Below are positions 54,186 through 63,639 of a stretch of 64,000 bases of DNA, piece after piece (the first letter of the stretch is position 1; the number at the start of each line of letters is the position of its first letter). Source of the DNA: Arcanobacterium bovis (GTDB lineage Bacteria; Actinomycetota; Actinomycetes; Actinomycetales; Actinomycetaceae). Both the position numbers and the translations under genes were made by a program. The notes beneath the pieces are model-generated. The model worked only from the letters and a program-made list of their open reading frames with translations. It did not search any database and was not told the origin of the DNA. The stretch lies in contig NZ_SJDT01000006.1 of assembly GCF_004331995.1 (NCBI RefSeq), positions 1 to 64,000 of the forward strand, given 5' to 3'.

Positions 54186-56735
54186 TTAACGCTGTGCGTC
54201 ACATTCTTGGGCGGTGATGGCACGTCGAGCGCCATCAAGCGCTTCTGAGACGAGTCGAAGCATTGCAGGAGCTGCATCGGGATGCTCTGCAAGCCACGCC
54301 TGGCCATATTCGACGATGTCTACACCAAGATCGGTGCGACCAGCGAGTTTCGTGGGGAAGGAGTATGAAATCATATTTGAAGCGATTTCTTTTGTGCGCT
54401 CTGCCCACTGCTGTTCCACGCTAGCGAAATACTTCTCCACGAATGGTACGAGAAGCGCTGCATCGCCACCGGAGAAACCTAAAGCTAATCCGCGCTGTAA
54501 AGAGTTTGGAACTTCGCCGCCTGTGAGATCGTCCCAAGCGCGTTGTTTGGCTGCCGGATCAGCAATAGCTGCCCGTGCCCGCGCAGCAGCAACGGCGCCC
54601 GACGCCGTATTGTCGCGTTCGGAACGCTCGCGCTCGACGTCGTCCTCCGATACCTGACCAGCAGCTGCTAAGCGCTGCAACACGGACCAGCGCATAGCGT
54701 TGTCCATCACGAGACCTTGGGGCACATCGACTCCTTCAAGCCACCCTGCGATGGTTTTGAGCTGGTCGTCGGTATGAGCCAAGGCTACAGCCGAGGTTGT
54801 GATCTGCAGCTGGCGATCCGATCCAGGTTCGGTATTAGCAGCAATCTCCGCGAGGCGTGTTGCCACGTCGAGTTGCAGCTCAGAACGCGTAGCTGGTGCT
54901 GAGTAAAGATTTGTGGCAGTGGCTAACTGATTGAGGATCGTGCGTAGCACAGTGCCGTGATCTTCTGTCTCCAAAGCAGTGAGAATGAGGTGTGCGAAGT
55001 CCGTAGCTGGCATTTCGCCGTCGCGGCACATATCCCACGCTGAGAAAAGCACGAGCGTGCGGGTGAGGCGGTCGGTGAACAAATTGATGTTCTGCACAGC
55101 ATTTCGTAGCGATACTTCATCAAGCCGGACCTTGGCATACGCGAAATCGCCGTCGTTGATAAGGATTAGTTCAGGGCGCTCAATGCCTGCAAATTCCTTA
55201 ACCTCAGTGAGTTCACCAGCGATGTCCAGTTCAGCGTGCGCAACCTTCTGGTAACGTCCGTCAACAATGTTGTATCCTCCCACGCAAATTCGGTGGGGAC
55301 GCAACGAGGACCTACCATCGGATTCTTGTCGGATTGAGAACGAAACGAGCTTACCGCCGTCGTCCACAATTTCTGGTTTGAGAATATTGATACCTGATTC
55401 TTCGAGCCAGAGTCGGGACCATTCGTGCAGGTCGCGGCCAGATGCGGCCTCAAGTTCAACCAGCAAATCGTTGAGCGTGGCATTTCCCCACGCTTTCTTG
55501 GCGAGATATTTCTGAACGCCAGTGATAAAACCATCCCAGCCAACGTATGCTACGAGCTGCTGGAATACGGATGCGCCCTTGCCGTAAGTGATTCCGTCAA
55601 AGTTGACCATCACATCTTCAAGATCGCGGATATCAGCAGCGATCGGGTGAGTTGACGGAAGCTGATCTTGGGCCTGCGCCCAAGACTTTTCGGAAGAATT
55701 GAACGTAACCCAAGCGTCCGTCCAGCGGGTGGTTTGCGCCGTCGCCACATGGCTCATGTATTCAGCGAAAGACTCATTAAGCCACAAGTCATCCCACCAT
55801 TTCATGGTGACGAGATCGCCAAACCACATATGCGCTAGCTCGTGTAATACGGTGACGGCACGTCGTTCCACGATAGCTTCAGATGGGCGGGAGCGGAATA
55901 CGTAATCATCGAGGATCGTCACGCAGCCTGGATGCTCCATCGCGCCTGCGTTATATTCGGGCACGAAGATCTGATCGTATTTGCGGAACGGATATGGCTG
56001 AGCGAATGCCTCTTCGAAGAAAGGCATTCCCGCTTTGGTAATCTCGATGATTTCTTCGCCATCAAGGTATTCGTACAAAGATTCGCGCACATAAACACCC
56101 ATAGGAATTGTGCGTCCATCAACTGAGGTGTATTCGCCTTCCACGCCCTTATATGGACCAGCAACGATGCAGGTCAGGTAGGATGAAATCGTTTCAGTAG
56201 GTGTGAATTCCCACGTTGCAGTGCCATCGCCATGCGACGTTGGTTCTGGGGTGGGCGAGACAGAAAAGACGTTCCAGTGTTCAGGTGCAGTGACCACAAA
56301 AGTGAAGTTTGCTTTCAGATCCGGCTGTTCGAATACCGCAAACATGCGGCGCGAATCTGGTACTTCGAACTGGGAGTATAGATAAGCTTGATCGTCAGCG
56401 GGGTCGATCGCGCGGTGAAGGCCCTCGCCAGTATGAGAATACTTGCAGGTAGCCTCAACAATAAGCTCGTTAGTCTCTGCAAGATTCGCAAGCGGAATGC
56501 GGGAATCGGCATAGCTAGAAACTGGCAGTTCAACGCCATTCAAAGAAATGTGTTCAATTGATTCGGCAATGAGATCAACGAAGGATGAACACCCCGCTTT
56601 GGCACCAAAATTGATCGTGGATCGGGAGGTAAAAGTATCACTTCCCGTGAGATTGAGTTCCACTAGGTATGAGTGAGTCTGGATAAGTTCGGCGCGCTCG
56701 GCTGCCTCAACCCGAGTAAGGTTTTCTCCTGGCAC
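54186..56735 (-). CDS. pepN: Aminopeptidase N (M1 family zinc metallopeptidase)
   Basis: This 849-residue cytosolic peptidase removes N-terminal residues from peptides. The exopeptidase motif GAMEH is at residues 264-268. The zinc site is HELAH (His298, Glu299, His302) with the third ligand Glu321 in LWLNESFAEY. The N-terminal saddle and C-terminal helical ERAP1_C-like domain are present, giving the usual actinobacterial PepN length. It has no signal peptide. Confidence 0.96.
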   Translation of the reverse strand: MPGENLTRVEAAERAELIQTHSYLVELNLTGSDTFTSRSTINFGAKAGCSSFVDLIAESIEHISLNGVELPVSSYADSRIPLANLAETNELIVEATCKYSHTGEGLHRAIDPADDQAYLYSQFEVPDSRRMFAVFEQPDLKANFTFVVTAPEHWNVFSVSPTPEPTSHGDGTATWEFTPTETISSYLTCIVAGPYKGVEGEYTSVDGRTIPMGVYVRESLYEYLDGEEIIEITKAGMPFFEEAFAQPYPFRKYDQIFVPEYNAGAMEHPGCVTILDDYVFRSRPSEAIVERRAVTVLHELAHMWFGDLVTMKWWDDLWLNESFAEYMSHVATAQTTRWTDAWVTFNSSEKSWAQAQDQLPSTHPIAADIRDLEDVMVNFDGITYGKGASVFQQLVAYVGWDGFITGVQKYLAKKAWGNATLNDLLVELEAASGRDLHEWSRLWLEESGINILKPEIVDDGGKLVSFSIRQESDGRSSLRPHRICVGGYNIVDGRYQKVAHAELDIAGELTEVKEFAGIERPELILINDGDFAYAKVRLDEVSLRNAVQNINLFTDRLTRTLVLFSAWDMCRDGEMPATDFAHLILTALETEDHGTVLRTILNQLATATNLYSAPATRSELQLDVATRLAEIAANTEPGSDRQLQITTSAVALAHTDDQLKTIAGWLEGVDVPQGLVMDNAMRWSVLQRLAAAGQVSEDDVERERSERDNTASGAVAAARARAAIADPAAKQRAWDDLTGGEVPNSLQRGLALGFSGGDAALLVPFVEKYFASVEQQWAERTKEIASNMISYSFPTKLAGRTDLGVDIVEYGQAWLAEHPDAAPAMLRLVSEALDGARRAITAQECDAQR

Positions 56736-56917
56736 GTTTTTCCTCTCGTTGCATGGGCATTTTCCACTCTTAAGCCTAGCTCAATCGTGAATTTGTGCGA
56801 AGTTGGTGAGGCGATTGGAAAATCGATTGTGCCATACTGAATGTGTGATCAGGTATTAGTTGTCATACATGCTGATTCGCATGTTTTGAGAATTGAGAAG
56901 TGAAGAATTGAGGAAAG

Positions 56918-57517
56918 ATGGCCGAGCGCGTTGAATTTTGGTTCGATCCAGCCTGCCCGTGGACGTGGATTACCTCTCGTTGGCTCGTTGAAGTTTCGCA
57001 ATTGCGAAATCTGGAGATTGAGTGGAATCCATTCCGGTTGTGGCATCTCAATGAAGGAAAAGACATCCCGGCTGACTATCGTGAACATCTCGCGCAAGTT
57101 AAACTCGGCGCGCAGGTAACTGCGGGGGTGCATCACTTAATTCCTAACCAACTCGGTGATTTCTACACGGCTCTGGGAAAACGCTTTTTCAACGAAGGTG
57201 CTGAGAAAGGCGAAGCCACTATCGCTGCCGCGCTCGCTGAATGCAATCTGGATCAAGGCATTCTTGAGCGCGCGAAGGAGGGCGAATTTGATCGGCATGG
57301 AGATGAATCGACTGATCGGGCGCTCGCGCTGGTAGGTCAAGACGTCGGAGTGCCTATTATCGCAGTTGATGGCGTTGCATTCTTCGGTCCAGTTTTGTCT
57401 CCCGCTCCTCATGGCGACGACGCCGTCAAGCTCTGGGATGGAACACTCGCCTTGGCGCGGGTGCCTGGTTTCTTTGAATTAAAGCGGACGCGTACTACTG
57501 GTCCAGTGTTTGACTGA
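56918..57517 (+). CDS. DsbA-like thioredoxin-fold protein of the Rv2466c (mycothiol-dependent nitroreductase) family
   Basis: This 199-residue protein has the thioredoxin/DsbA fold with an inserted helical domain. The opening FWFDPACPWTWITSRWL matches Rv2466c of Mycobacterium tuberculosis, whose active site is Cys-Pro-Trp-Cys. Here the second Cys is Thr (CPWT), leaving one active-site cysteine, as in monothiol mycoredoxin-type chemistry. The cis-Pro segment VGVPIIAVDGVAFFGPV is present. The family implies that the organism makes mycothiol. It is divergent from pepN. Confidence 0.88.
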   Translation: MAERVEFWFDPACPWTWITSRWLVEVSQLRNLEIEWNPFRLWHLNEGKDIPADYREHLAQVKLGAQVTAGVHHLIPNQLGDFYTALGKRFFNEGAEKGEATIAAALAECNLDQGILERAKEGEFDRHGDESTDRALALVGQDVGVPIIAVDGVAFFGPVLSPAPHGDDAVKLWDGTLALARVPGFFELKRTRTTGPVFD

Positions 57518-57612
57518 GTAACAAGCGCACAATCTGCGCGGTATTGAAGCGCGGTATTGAGCTGTATTTAAACCGAGTAGTATCCGCCTGACCGGCCGAG
57601 TATTTGTCTAGA

Positions 57613-57665
57613 GATGGGGTGTGGGTGGCGCTGTACAATCGTGACAGCGCCACCCACACCCCATC
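57613..57665. terminator. Long perfect bidirectional terminator
   Basis: A perfect 22-bp stem (57613-57634 and 57644-57665) with a nine-base loop lies between the convergent Rv2466c-like gene and the M13 peptidase gene. Confidence 0.88.
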
Positions 57666-57695
57666 AGCACAGCTCAGCCATGCATGAATGAGTCG

Positions 57696-59699
57696 TTACC
57701 AGATTCGAACTCGATCTTCGGGAGCCAAGTACAAAGCATCACCTTCACGAACATCAAATTCTTCGGCAAAGGCATCCACATTCTTGATTACTCCATTGCA
57801 GCGGAATTCAGCAGGGGAGTGTGGATCGGTGGCCACGCTTTGAACCATAGCCTCGTTGCGTCGCTTTTCTTGCCAAATCCGGGCAAATGCCAGCAGAACT
57901 CGTTGAATACCGTTGTAGCCCTCGATTTCCGGCACAGCGGCAGCAGAGTCGAAGCCAGCACGTTTCATCGCAATATTGTATGCCTTGAGAGCGATAGTTA
58001 AGCCGCCGAGATCACCAATATTCTCACCAAGCGTGAGTTCTCCTTGCACATGGAAAGGCGAATCTGGTGCAAACTGAGCAGGCACATAAGCTTCATACTG
58101 ATCAACTAGAGCCTTAGTGCGCTTCTCAAACTCTTCGCGGTCTTGCTCCGTCCACCAATTGTTCAGCTTGCCTTCGCCGTCGTACTTCGAACCTTGGTCG
58201 TCGAAACCGTGACCGATTTCGTGACCGATCACAGCGCCAATTCCACCGTAATTCCACGCCGCGTCAGCGTTCGGATCAAAGAAAGGTGGTTGCAGAATTG
58301 CAGCTGGGAACACAATTTCGTTCGCCACTGGGTTGTAATAGGCATTCACAGTTTGCGGGTACATATGCCATTCGCCGCGATCTACATCTTTGCCCAGTTT
58401 TTCGATGTGGTGCCAATGCTCAAATTCCGCTGCGTGGCGCATATTGCCAACGAGATCATCGGCGGTGATCACGAGCTCAGAGTAATCACGCCATTTGTCC
58501 GGGTAGCCGATCTTGGTTACGAAAGTGGCAAGCTTGGCGAGCGCCTTCGCTTTCGTTTCCTCAGTCATCCAGTCCAAATCGGTGATGGATTCCTTGTATG
58601 CTGCGAGCAGATCATCCACAAGTTGTTCCATTTGAGCTTTGTACTCTGGCGGGAAGTGGCGAGCTACGAACTCTTTGCCAACAGCCTCGCCAAGCACTGC
58701 ATCTACCAGTTGAACTCCACGCTTCCAGCGCTCGCGAATCTCTTCCTGACCACTGAGAACTTGTCCGTAGAAACTGAAATTTGCCTGTACGATTGCGCTA
58801 GACAAGTAAGGAGCACGGGCGCGAATCACGAGCCAGCGTAGATAATCGCGCAGAGCTTCCAGATCGGCATCGTTCCACGTTTGCGCGAAACCGGTAAGTG
58901 CCCGCGGAGTGTAGATCAACAGCTCAGGGGCTTTCTCTGCCGTTAAGCCGAGCACTTCGAATGCCGCATTCCACTCAAAGCCAGGCGCTGAGGCGATAAA
59001 TTCATCAATGCTCATCACATTGTTGGTCTTTTCGGCATCACGTGCTTCTACTGCGGTGAAATGCGACGACGCAATTTTAGTTTCGATATCAATGATGCGC
59101 TGAGCAGCTAATTGCGCCTGCTCGTCGTCATGCTCAAGAGCGAGCGAATAGAGAGTAGGAACAAACTCTTTATATGCTTCGAGCAATTCAGCGTATTCGG
59201 GGGAGCGGTAGAACGATTCGTCCGGCAGACCGATTCCGGACTGGAAAATCCACGTGATGTACTCTGAGGGATTATTTCGATCAGCCTCAATGGTAATTCC
59301 GAATGGCATATCGACGCCGGTAACGCCTAGGCGCGCGACTGCCACGGCTAGCTCCGCTTTGTCTTGTGCGCTAGCGATCAGTTCGAGATCGTGAAGTAAC
59401 GGACCCGCGCCGAGCCCTTCAATTCTGGCTTCGTCCATAAACGACGAGAAAAGATCAGCGATCTTTTGTGCGTCGTCGCTCTTCGCTTCGCCGTCAGTAA
59501 GCTCATCAATAATAGCTTTGACGCGCGCTTCAGAGGCGTTTCGTAGATCAATAAAAGTGCCGGTAGAAGCCTGGTCGGCTGGGATTTCAGCAACTTCAAG
59601 CCAAGCGCCGTTCACGTGGCGATAAAGATCGTCTTGAGGGCGAATATCTTGGTTGAGCTTTGCGACAACTTCGCTGGTTACGGTATCAGTTTGAATCAT
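57696..59699 (-). CDS. pepO: M13 family zinc metallopeptidase (PepO/neprilysin type)
   Basis: This 667-residue peptidase has the substrate-binding NAYYNPVANEIVFPAAILQPPFF. The zinc motif is VIGHEIGHGFDDQGSKYDGEG (HEIGH), with the third ligand Glu in GENIGDLGGL. The terminal CxxW-like end of eukaryotic members is replaced by EDRVRIW. No signal peptide or membrane helix is visible, so it is probably cytosolic, unlike mammalian neprilysin. It cleaves medium-size peptides. Confidence 0.94.
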   Translation of the reverse strand: MIQTDTVTSEVVAKLNQDIRPQDDLYRHVNGAWLEVAEIPADQASTGTFIDLRNASEARVKAIIDELTDGEAKSDDAQKIADLFSSFMDEARIEGLGAGPLLHDLELIASAQDKAELAVAVARLGVTGVDMPFGITIEADRNNPSEYITWIFQSGIGLPDESFYRSPEYAELLEAYKEFVPTLYSLALEHDDEQAQLAAQRIIDIETKIASSHFTAVEARDAEKTNNVMSIDEFIASAPGFEWNAAFEVLGLTAEKAPELLIYTPRALTGFAQTWNDADLEALRDYLRWLVIRARAPYLSSAIVQANFSFYGQVLSGQEEIRERWKRGVQLVDAVLGEAVGKEFVARHFPPEYKAQMEQLVDDLLAAYKESITDLDWMTEETKAKALAKLATFVTKIGYPDKWRDYSELVITADDLVGNMRHAAEFEHWHHIEKLGKDVDRGEWHMYPQTVNAYYNPVANEIVFPAAILQPPFFDPNADAAWNYGGIGAVIGHEIGHGFDDQGSKYDGEGKLNNWWTEQDREEFEKRTKALVDQYEAYVPAQFAPDSPFHVQGELTLGENIGDLGGLTIALKAYNIAMKRAGFDSAAAVPEIEGYNGIQRVLLAFARIWQEKRRNEAMVQSVATDPHSPAEFRCNGVIKNVDAFAEEFDVREGDALYLAPEDRVRIW

Positions 59700-59761
59700 A
59701 AATAAATTGTAGCTGGTGAATTCGCTCGAATCTTCCCCCGCTTGTTAGTTATGCTGAGAGC

Positions 59762-60211
59762 ATGCGAGTACATATAGCAACTGACCATGCAGGTTTTGAA
59801 TTGAAAAATCATCTCGTGGAGCACCTTTCGGCGCAAGGCCATGAGGTAATTGACCACGGTTATCACGAATACGACAAACTTGATGCATACCCTCCGGTAT
59901 GTTTCGAGTGCGCTCAAGCTGTTGTGTCCGACGCTGGTTCCCTCGGTATCGTTATCGGCGGTTCTGGTAACGGCGAACAAATTGCTGCCAATAAGGTTGT
60001 GGGAGTTCGGGCTGCACTGGCATGGAATGAGTCCACTGCTGAGCTAGCACGTGAGCACAATAACGCCAACGTTATTTCGATTGGAGCACGTCAGCATACG
60101 ATTGAGGAAGCTACTCGGCTCGTCGAGATCTTCCTCAACACGGGTTACGATGTTGAATCTCGCCATCAGTCGCGTATCGACATGATTGCAGATTTTGAAA
60201 AGCAGCGCTAA
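59762..60211 (+). CDS. rpiB: Ribose-5-phosphate isomerase B
   Basis: RpiB interconverts ribose-5-phosphate and ribulose-5-phosphate. The 149-residue protein shows HIATDHAGFELK and GGSGNGEQIAANKVVGVRAALAW. The Glu in GNGEQ replaces the catalytic Cys of E. coli RpiB, the pattern known for Mycobacterium-type RpiB. ATG 59762 is divergent from pepO across 62 bp. Confidence 0.95.
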   Translation: MRVHIATDHAGFELKNHLVEHLSAQGHEVIDHGYHEYDKLDAYPPVCFECAQAVVSDAGSLGIVIGGSGNGEQIAANKVVGVRAALAWNESTAELAREHNNANVISIGARQHTIEEATRLVEIFLNTGYDVESRHQSRIDMIADFEKQR

Positions 60212-60337
60212 GTAGCAGATAGTCAGCGCTAATCCTCAATCGACGTAAACGGTAGGTCGTTACCGAGGTAGGTCGCAAGGTCTCGAACAAAGCATACCCA
60301 AGAACAACCTCCGCGGTAGCAAACCAAGAATTACCAA

Positions 60338-60391
60338 GAATAGGTATGTGGCTGAGCCAGTCAATGTACTGGCTCAGCCACATACCTATTC
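60338..60391. terminator. Very long perfect bidirectional terminator
   Basis: A perfect 24-bp stem (60338-60361 and 60368-60391) with a six-base loop lies 12 bp beyond the cysE stop, between convergent rpiB and cysE. Confidence 0.88.
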
Positions 60392-60403
60392 AATACCCGA
60401 TTA

Positions 60404-60973
60404 TCAGATGTATATTGCCGGATCGATATTAATCTCGTGGCGATTGGTAGCTCGATTTTGTGCCGGCACACCCACGGCTACCATGCCTGCTGGCACATCT
60501 TTAACGACGACGGCATTCGCGCCGATCTGAACGTCGTCGCCCACCGTAATTGGACCGAGAACTTTAGCTCCTGAACCAATCGTCACGCGATTGCCAATCG
60601 TTGGATGACGTTTGCCCTTCTTCATCGACGTGCCACCCAAAGTGGTGCCGTGAAAAATGGTCACGTCTTCACCGACTTCGGCAGTTTCGCCGATCACAAC
60701 ACCCATTCCGTGGTCAATGAAAAGTCGTCTGCCAAGTTTAGCCGCAGGATGAATTTCAATACCTGTTACTGCCCGGGCGATCTGGGAGAGAACTCGGGCA
60801 GGCAGGCGCAGTAGCAGGCTTTTTACCCACATTCGGTGTGCGAGCCGATGCACCCAAAGCGCATGCACGCCAGGGTAGACGAGGGCGACTTCAAGGGCGC
60901 TACGTGCGGCTGGATCGTGATTTACCGCAGCTTGTAGATCCTCAATGAGTTGTTCTTTGAACGTAATATGCAT
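60404..60973 (-). CDS. cysE: Serine O-acetyltransferase
   Basis: CysE makes O-acetylserine from serine and acetyl-CoA. The 189-residue protein has an N-terminal helical part and a left-handed beta-helix of hexapeptide repeats, with the catalytic-type segment [31 protein letters not shown]. The shorter length is typical of actinobacterial CysE. It starts 29 bp after cysK on the same strand, so the two form one operon. The terminal Ile of the peptide (PAIYI) fits the CysE tail that docks into CysK. Confidence 0.95.
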   Translation of the reverse strand: MHITFKEQLIEDLQAAVNHDPAARSALEVALVYPGVHALWVHRLAHRMWVKSLLLRLPARVLSQIARAVTGIEIHPAAKLGRRLFIDHGMGVVIGETAEVGEDVTIFHGTTLGGTSMKKGKRHPTIGNRVTIGSGAKVLGPITVGDDVQIGANAVVVKDVPAGMVAVGVPAQNRATNRHEINIDPAIYI

Positions 60974-61002
60974 GCTTAGAGCCTATATCCGTTTAGCTTC
61001 GC

Positions 61003-61935
61003 TTATTCCGTGAGACCTTCGAAAAGTGCTGTGGAAACGTACCGTTCTCCGAAATCAGGAATGACTGTCACGATAGTTTTATTCGCATTTTCTGGGCGTT
61101 CAGCGAGCTGGATGGCTGCCCATAACGCGGCGCCGCCTGAGAATCCTGCTAAGATTCCCTCTTCGTGTGCGGCACGACGGGCTGTTTCGAGTGCGTCGTC
61201 GAACGTTACGGTCACGACGTCGTCATACACGTTGCGATCAAGTACCTCCGGAACGAAATTCGCACCGATACCTTGGATCTTGTGTGGTCCTGCTTTACCC
61301 TGCGAGAGCAGTGGTGAATCGCTCGGTTCAACAGCCACGATCTTGATATTCGGATTCTTTTCGCGCAGGTAGTGACCCGTTCCGGTAAGTGTGCCTCCCG
61401 TGCCAACTCCAGCTACGAAGATGTCTACCTGACCATCGGTATCGTTCCATATTTCCGGGCCAGTGGTGCGCTCGTGAATGAGCGGGTTAGCAGTGTTAGC
61501 AAATTGCGAAGCTAAGATGGCTTGCGGATTTTCTGCCACGATCTCTTTGGCGCGATCCACCGCACCTTGCATACCTTTGGCGGGCTCGGTGAGTACGAGC
61601 TCAGCTCCGAAGCCGCGCAGGAGGGCACGGCGCTCTTGCGACATCGACGCCGGCATTGTGAGAACCACTTTATAGCCGCGCGCTGCGCCAACCCACGCGA
61701 GGGCGATGCCGGTATTTCCTGAGGTTGCTTCCACGATCATGCCGCCAGGTTGGAGCTGACCTGAGGCTTCGGCAGCATCTACAATAGCTACGCCAATTCG
61801 GTCTTTTACTGAGTTGGCAGGATTGTAAAATTCGAGCTTAGCGAGGATATTTGCCTTGGTATGTGAGCTGAGACGGTTGATACGAACGAGTGGAGTGTTA
61901 CCGGTAAGTTCGGTCATTGAATTAAAAATAGTCAT
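61003..61935 (-). CDS. cysK: O-acetylserine sulfhydrylase (cysteine synthase A)
   Basis: CysK is a PLP enzyme that joins sulfide with O-acetylserine to make cysteine. The PLP lysine is in ANSVKDRIG. The substrate loop is TSGNTGIALAW and the phosphate-binding loop GVGTGGTLTGTGHYL. The 310-residue length is normal. It is the first gene of cysK-cysE and is preceded by a 116-bp gap holding a leader peptide with repeated RNA segments. Confidence 0.96.
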   Translation of the reverse strand: MTIFNSMTELTGNTPLVRINRLSSHTKANILAKLEFYNPANSVKDRIGVAIVDAAEASGQLQPGGMIVEATSGNTGIALAWVGAARGYKVVLTMPASMSQERRALLRGFGAELVLTEPAKGMQGAVDRAKEIVAENPQAILASQFANTANPLIHERTTGPEIWNDTDGQVDIFVAGVGTGGTLTGTGHYLREKNPNIKIVAVEPSDSPLLSQGKAGPHKIQGIGANFVPEVLDRNVYDDVVTVTFDDALETARRAAHEEGILAGFSGGAALWAAIQLAERPENANKTIVTVIPDFGERYVSTALFEGLTE

Positions 61936-62007
61936 TGAAAATAGCTTTCTACTGTTACTGATATTCCGATGGGGAGCTTAGACACAAGGGGCCCAGCATA
62001 AGCAGTG

Positions 62008-62062
62008 AGCGACAGGCATGCAGATATGGCGCACAACTAAAGCCTGACGCTCTAGCGACAGG
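62008..62062 (-). promoter_or_regulatory. Competing RNA segments in the cysK leader
   Basis: On the minus strand, CCTGTCGCT occurs twice. Copy A (62062-62054) overlaps the last leader codons. Copy C (62016-62008) lies downstream. Between them, B (GCGTCAGG, 62050-62043) can pair with either, each with one mismatch. A:B and B:C are mutually exclusive, the layout expected for attenuation. No clear U-tract follows C, so control might be translational or use Rho. Confidence 0.55.
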
Positions 62063-62114
62063 TACACAAGCAGAAAAAGCATGGCAAGGAGCGGGTGTAC
62101 GAGGTATTTTGCAT
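62052..62114 (-). CDS. Cysteine-rich leader peptide of cysK-cysE
   Basis: This short open frame encodes MQNTSYTRSLPCFFCLCTCR and stop. Four cysteines lie in the last nine residues, an extreme bias for a 20-residue peptide directly upstream of cysteine synthase. GAAAGGGG lies about 6 bp before its ATG. Poly-Cys leader peptides are known to sense cysteine supply in mycobacteria. By analogy, ribosome stalling here would control cysK-cysE. The frame and codons are seen; function is inferred. Confidence 0.72.
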   Translation of the reverse strand: MQNTSYTRSLPCFFCLCTCR

Positions 62115-62299
62115 CGCTCGCCCCTTTCACCTTGCTCGATAATCAGCCTAGTAGTCACGTTGCGATGAAGCGCGTGACCGAATATTCCATTGAAATGTTG
62201 CCGTTCGGAAAAACCCGTTCACTATTGAAATCTCGACAACTTCTTGCTCAATATACTGGCAAAGATCCTAGCGGCACGCAACAGTGTCTGCCGAGGGCT

Positions 62300-62317
62300 A
62301 AATATTATTGAATATTT
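62300..62317. promoter_or_regulatory. Short AT-rich palindrome upstream of the cys leader
   Basis: AAATATT (62300-62306) and AATATTT (62311-62317) form a 7-bp inverted repeat with a four-base spacer. It may be an operator or part of the cys promoter. It lies ~185 bp before the leader ATG, so the link is weak. Confidence 0.3.
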
Positions 62318-62355
62318 AATGACCCCTGGGAGGGTGTGGTCGCTTTTGAATGGAT

Positions 62356-63000
62356 CTATAGCGGTTGTGAAGGGTGCTCGCGGATCACGGTTCCAGCCTT
62401 GTGTGCGCTAGCCTCGCCGGAGCTGATTTCGGCAAGATCTCGCATAAAGCTATCGATATTCGAGGTTGCTAAGCGTAGCGTTACATGCGTGTTGTGGTAG
62501 TCAATTCCGACGACGTCGTAGCCGCGAGCCCGCAGTTCAGCTTCCGTTTTTCCAGCACTTGCATGGGAAAGAGTGACGTCGAAACACTGTAATTGTGCTT
62601 GGGTAACAGTGTGAGCTCCGATGAGGCATTCGCGAACTGAATCGGAATATGCGCGAACTAATCCGCCAGTGCCGAGGAGTGTTCCGCCAAAATATCGAAC
62701 CACCACCACAACCGTATCGGTGAGCTGAAAACCGGTGAGAATATCAAGCATGGGGCGTCCAGCGGTTCCGGAAGGTTCGCCGTCATCGGAGGAATGTAAA
62801 ACGTCATTCGCTCCTGGAATCGAAACTACGAATGCACTGCAGTGGTGACGAGCGTCTGGAAAAGTTTCTTTGATCTGCGAAATATATTCGCGGGCATCAT
62901 CCACACAGTTAACTCTTTTGGCGAAAGTGAGGAAACGAGATTTCTTGATTTCAATCTCGTGGGAGAGTGGTTCGTATGAAGCGAGACGCAGTGCGGACAT
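62356..63000 (-). CDS. YigZ/IMPACT family protein
   Basis: This 214-residue protein has the UPF0029/IMPACT N-terminal domain: KKSRFLTFAKRV, ARHHCSAFVV, SSDDGEPSGTAGRPMLDIL and VVVVRYFGGTLLGTGGLVRAYSDSV. A smaller ferredoxin-like DUF1949-type domain follows. Its cellular role is poorly defined; related eukaryotic IMPACT regulates translation stress. It stands alone, 242 bp upstream of the cys leader on the same strand. Confidence 0.9.
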   Translation of the reverse strand: MSALRLASYEPLSHEIEIKKSRFLTFAKRVNCVDDAREYISQIKETFPDARHHCSAFVVSIPGANDVLHSSDDGEPSGTAGRPMLDILTGFQLTDTVVVVVRYFGGTLLGTGGLVRAYSDSVRECLIGAHTVTQAQLQCFDVTLSHASAGKTEAELRARGYDVVGIDYHNTHVTLRLATSNIDSFMRDLAEISSGEASAHKAGTVIREHPSQPL

Positions 63001-63230
63001 GACACTATTATGTCAGGTGTGGCGGGTGAGGGCCGAGTTGCGGTTTGTGTGCGCAAGAAAATGTGTGGTGTTCCTCAGCACAAAGTGTGGCAGTGAACTA
63101 GATTATTATGTGCGAACTGGGCTAAAGTAGACGTTTGTCTGCTCAAGTTAAATTTATTGATTAGATTTATTGAGCCTCAAGTCTGTTTTGGGTTTGAAAA
63201 AGCCCACTTATATAGGAAGGAGCGGTTGGA

Positions 63231-63392
63231 ATGGCAGTTCCAAAGCGCAAGATGTCTCGCAGCAACACCCGCTCTCGCCGCTCCCAGTGGAAGGCTGAGC
63301 TTACCGAGCTCCAGACCGTTCGCTTCGGTGGTCGCGAGGTGCGAATCCCACGCCGTTTGGCAAAGGCTGCACAGAAGGGTCTGCTCGACTGA
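63231..63392 (+). CDS. rpmF: 50S ribosomal protein L32, zinc-free form
   Basis: Translation from ATG 63231 gives a 53-residue protein beginning [21 protein letters not shown] and ending KAAQKGLLD, which is ribosomal L32. It has no cysteine, so it is the zinc-independent form that many actinobacteria carry, sometimes alongside a zinc-binding one. AGGAAGG lies upstream. No Zur-type palindrome was seen in the 230-bp upstream gap, so zinc control is not supported here. Confidence 0.95.
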   Translation: MAVPKRKMSRSNTRSRRSQWKAELTELQTVRFGGREVRIPRRLAKAAQKGLLD

Positions 63393-63413
63393 GCAAACTT
63401 TTCCGCAAATTTT

Positions 63414-63445
63414 TCTGGCTCCGCATAATGCGGGGCCAGATTTTT
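63414..63445 (+). terminator. rpmF terminator
   Basis: TCTGGCTCCGCA (63414-63425) pairs with TGCGGGGCCAGA (63429-63440), with one G-T pair and a three-base loop, followed by TTTTT. Confidence 0.92.
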
Positions 63446-63639
63446 ATCTATCACATAAGAGAATTCTCGTTTTTGGCTACTCTAAGCCAATAAATAGGTG
63501 TTCAGTATATAAGCTGATGCGCATTAGAAATATCTCAATATGGAGATATTTTGAAGAATTGGTTGTGACTAAGGGCCTATGCGTACTATTCTTCCGAGAA
63601 AGGGCACGATTGAGTGCCACACTCGGAGAGGAGTTTGCT

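Noticed and set aside
63001-63230. Zur operator before the zinc-free rpmF
   Set aside because: No palindrome of the expected type was found in the upstream gap.
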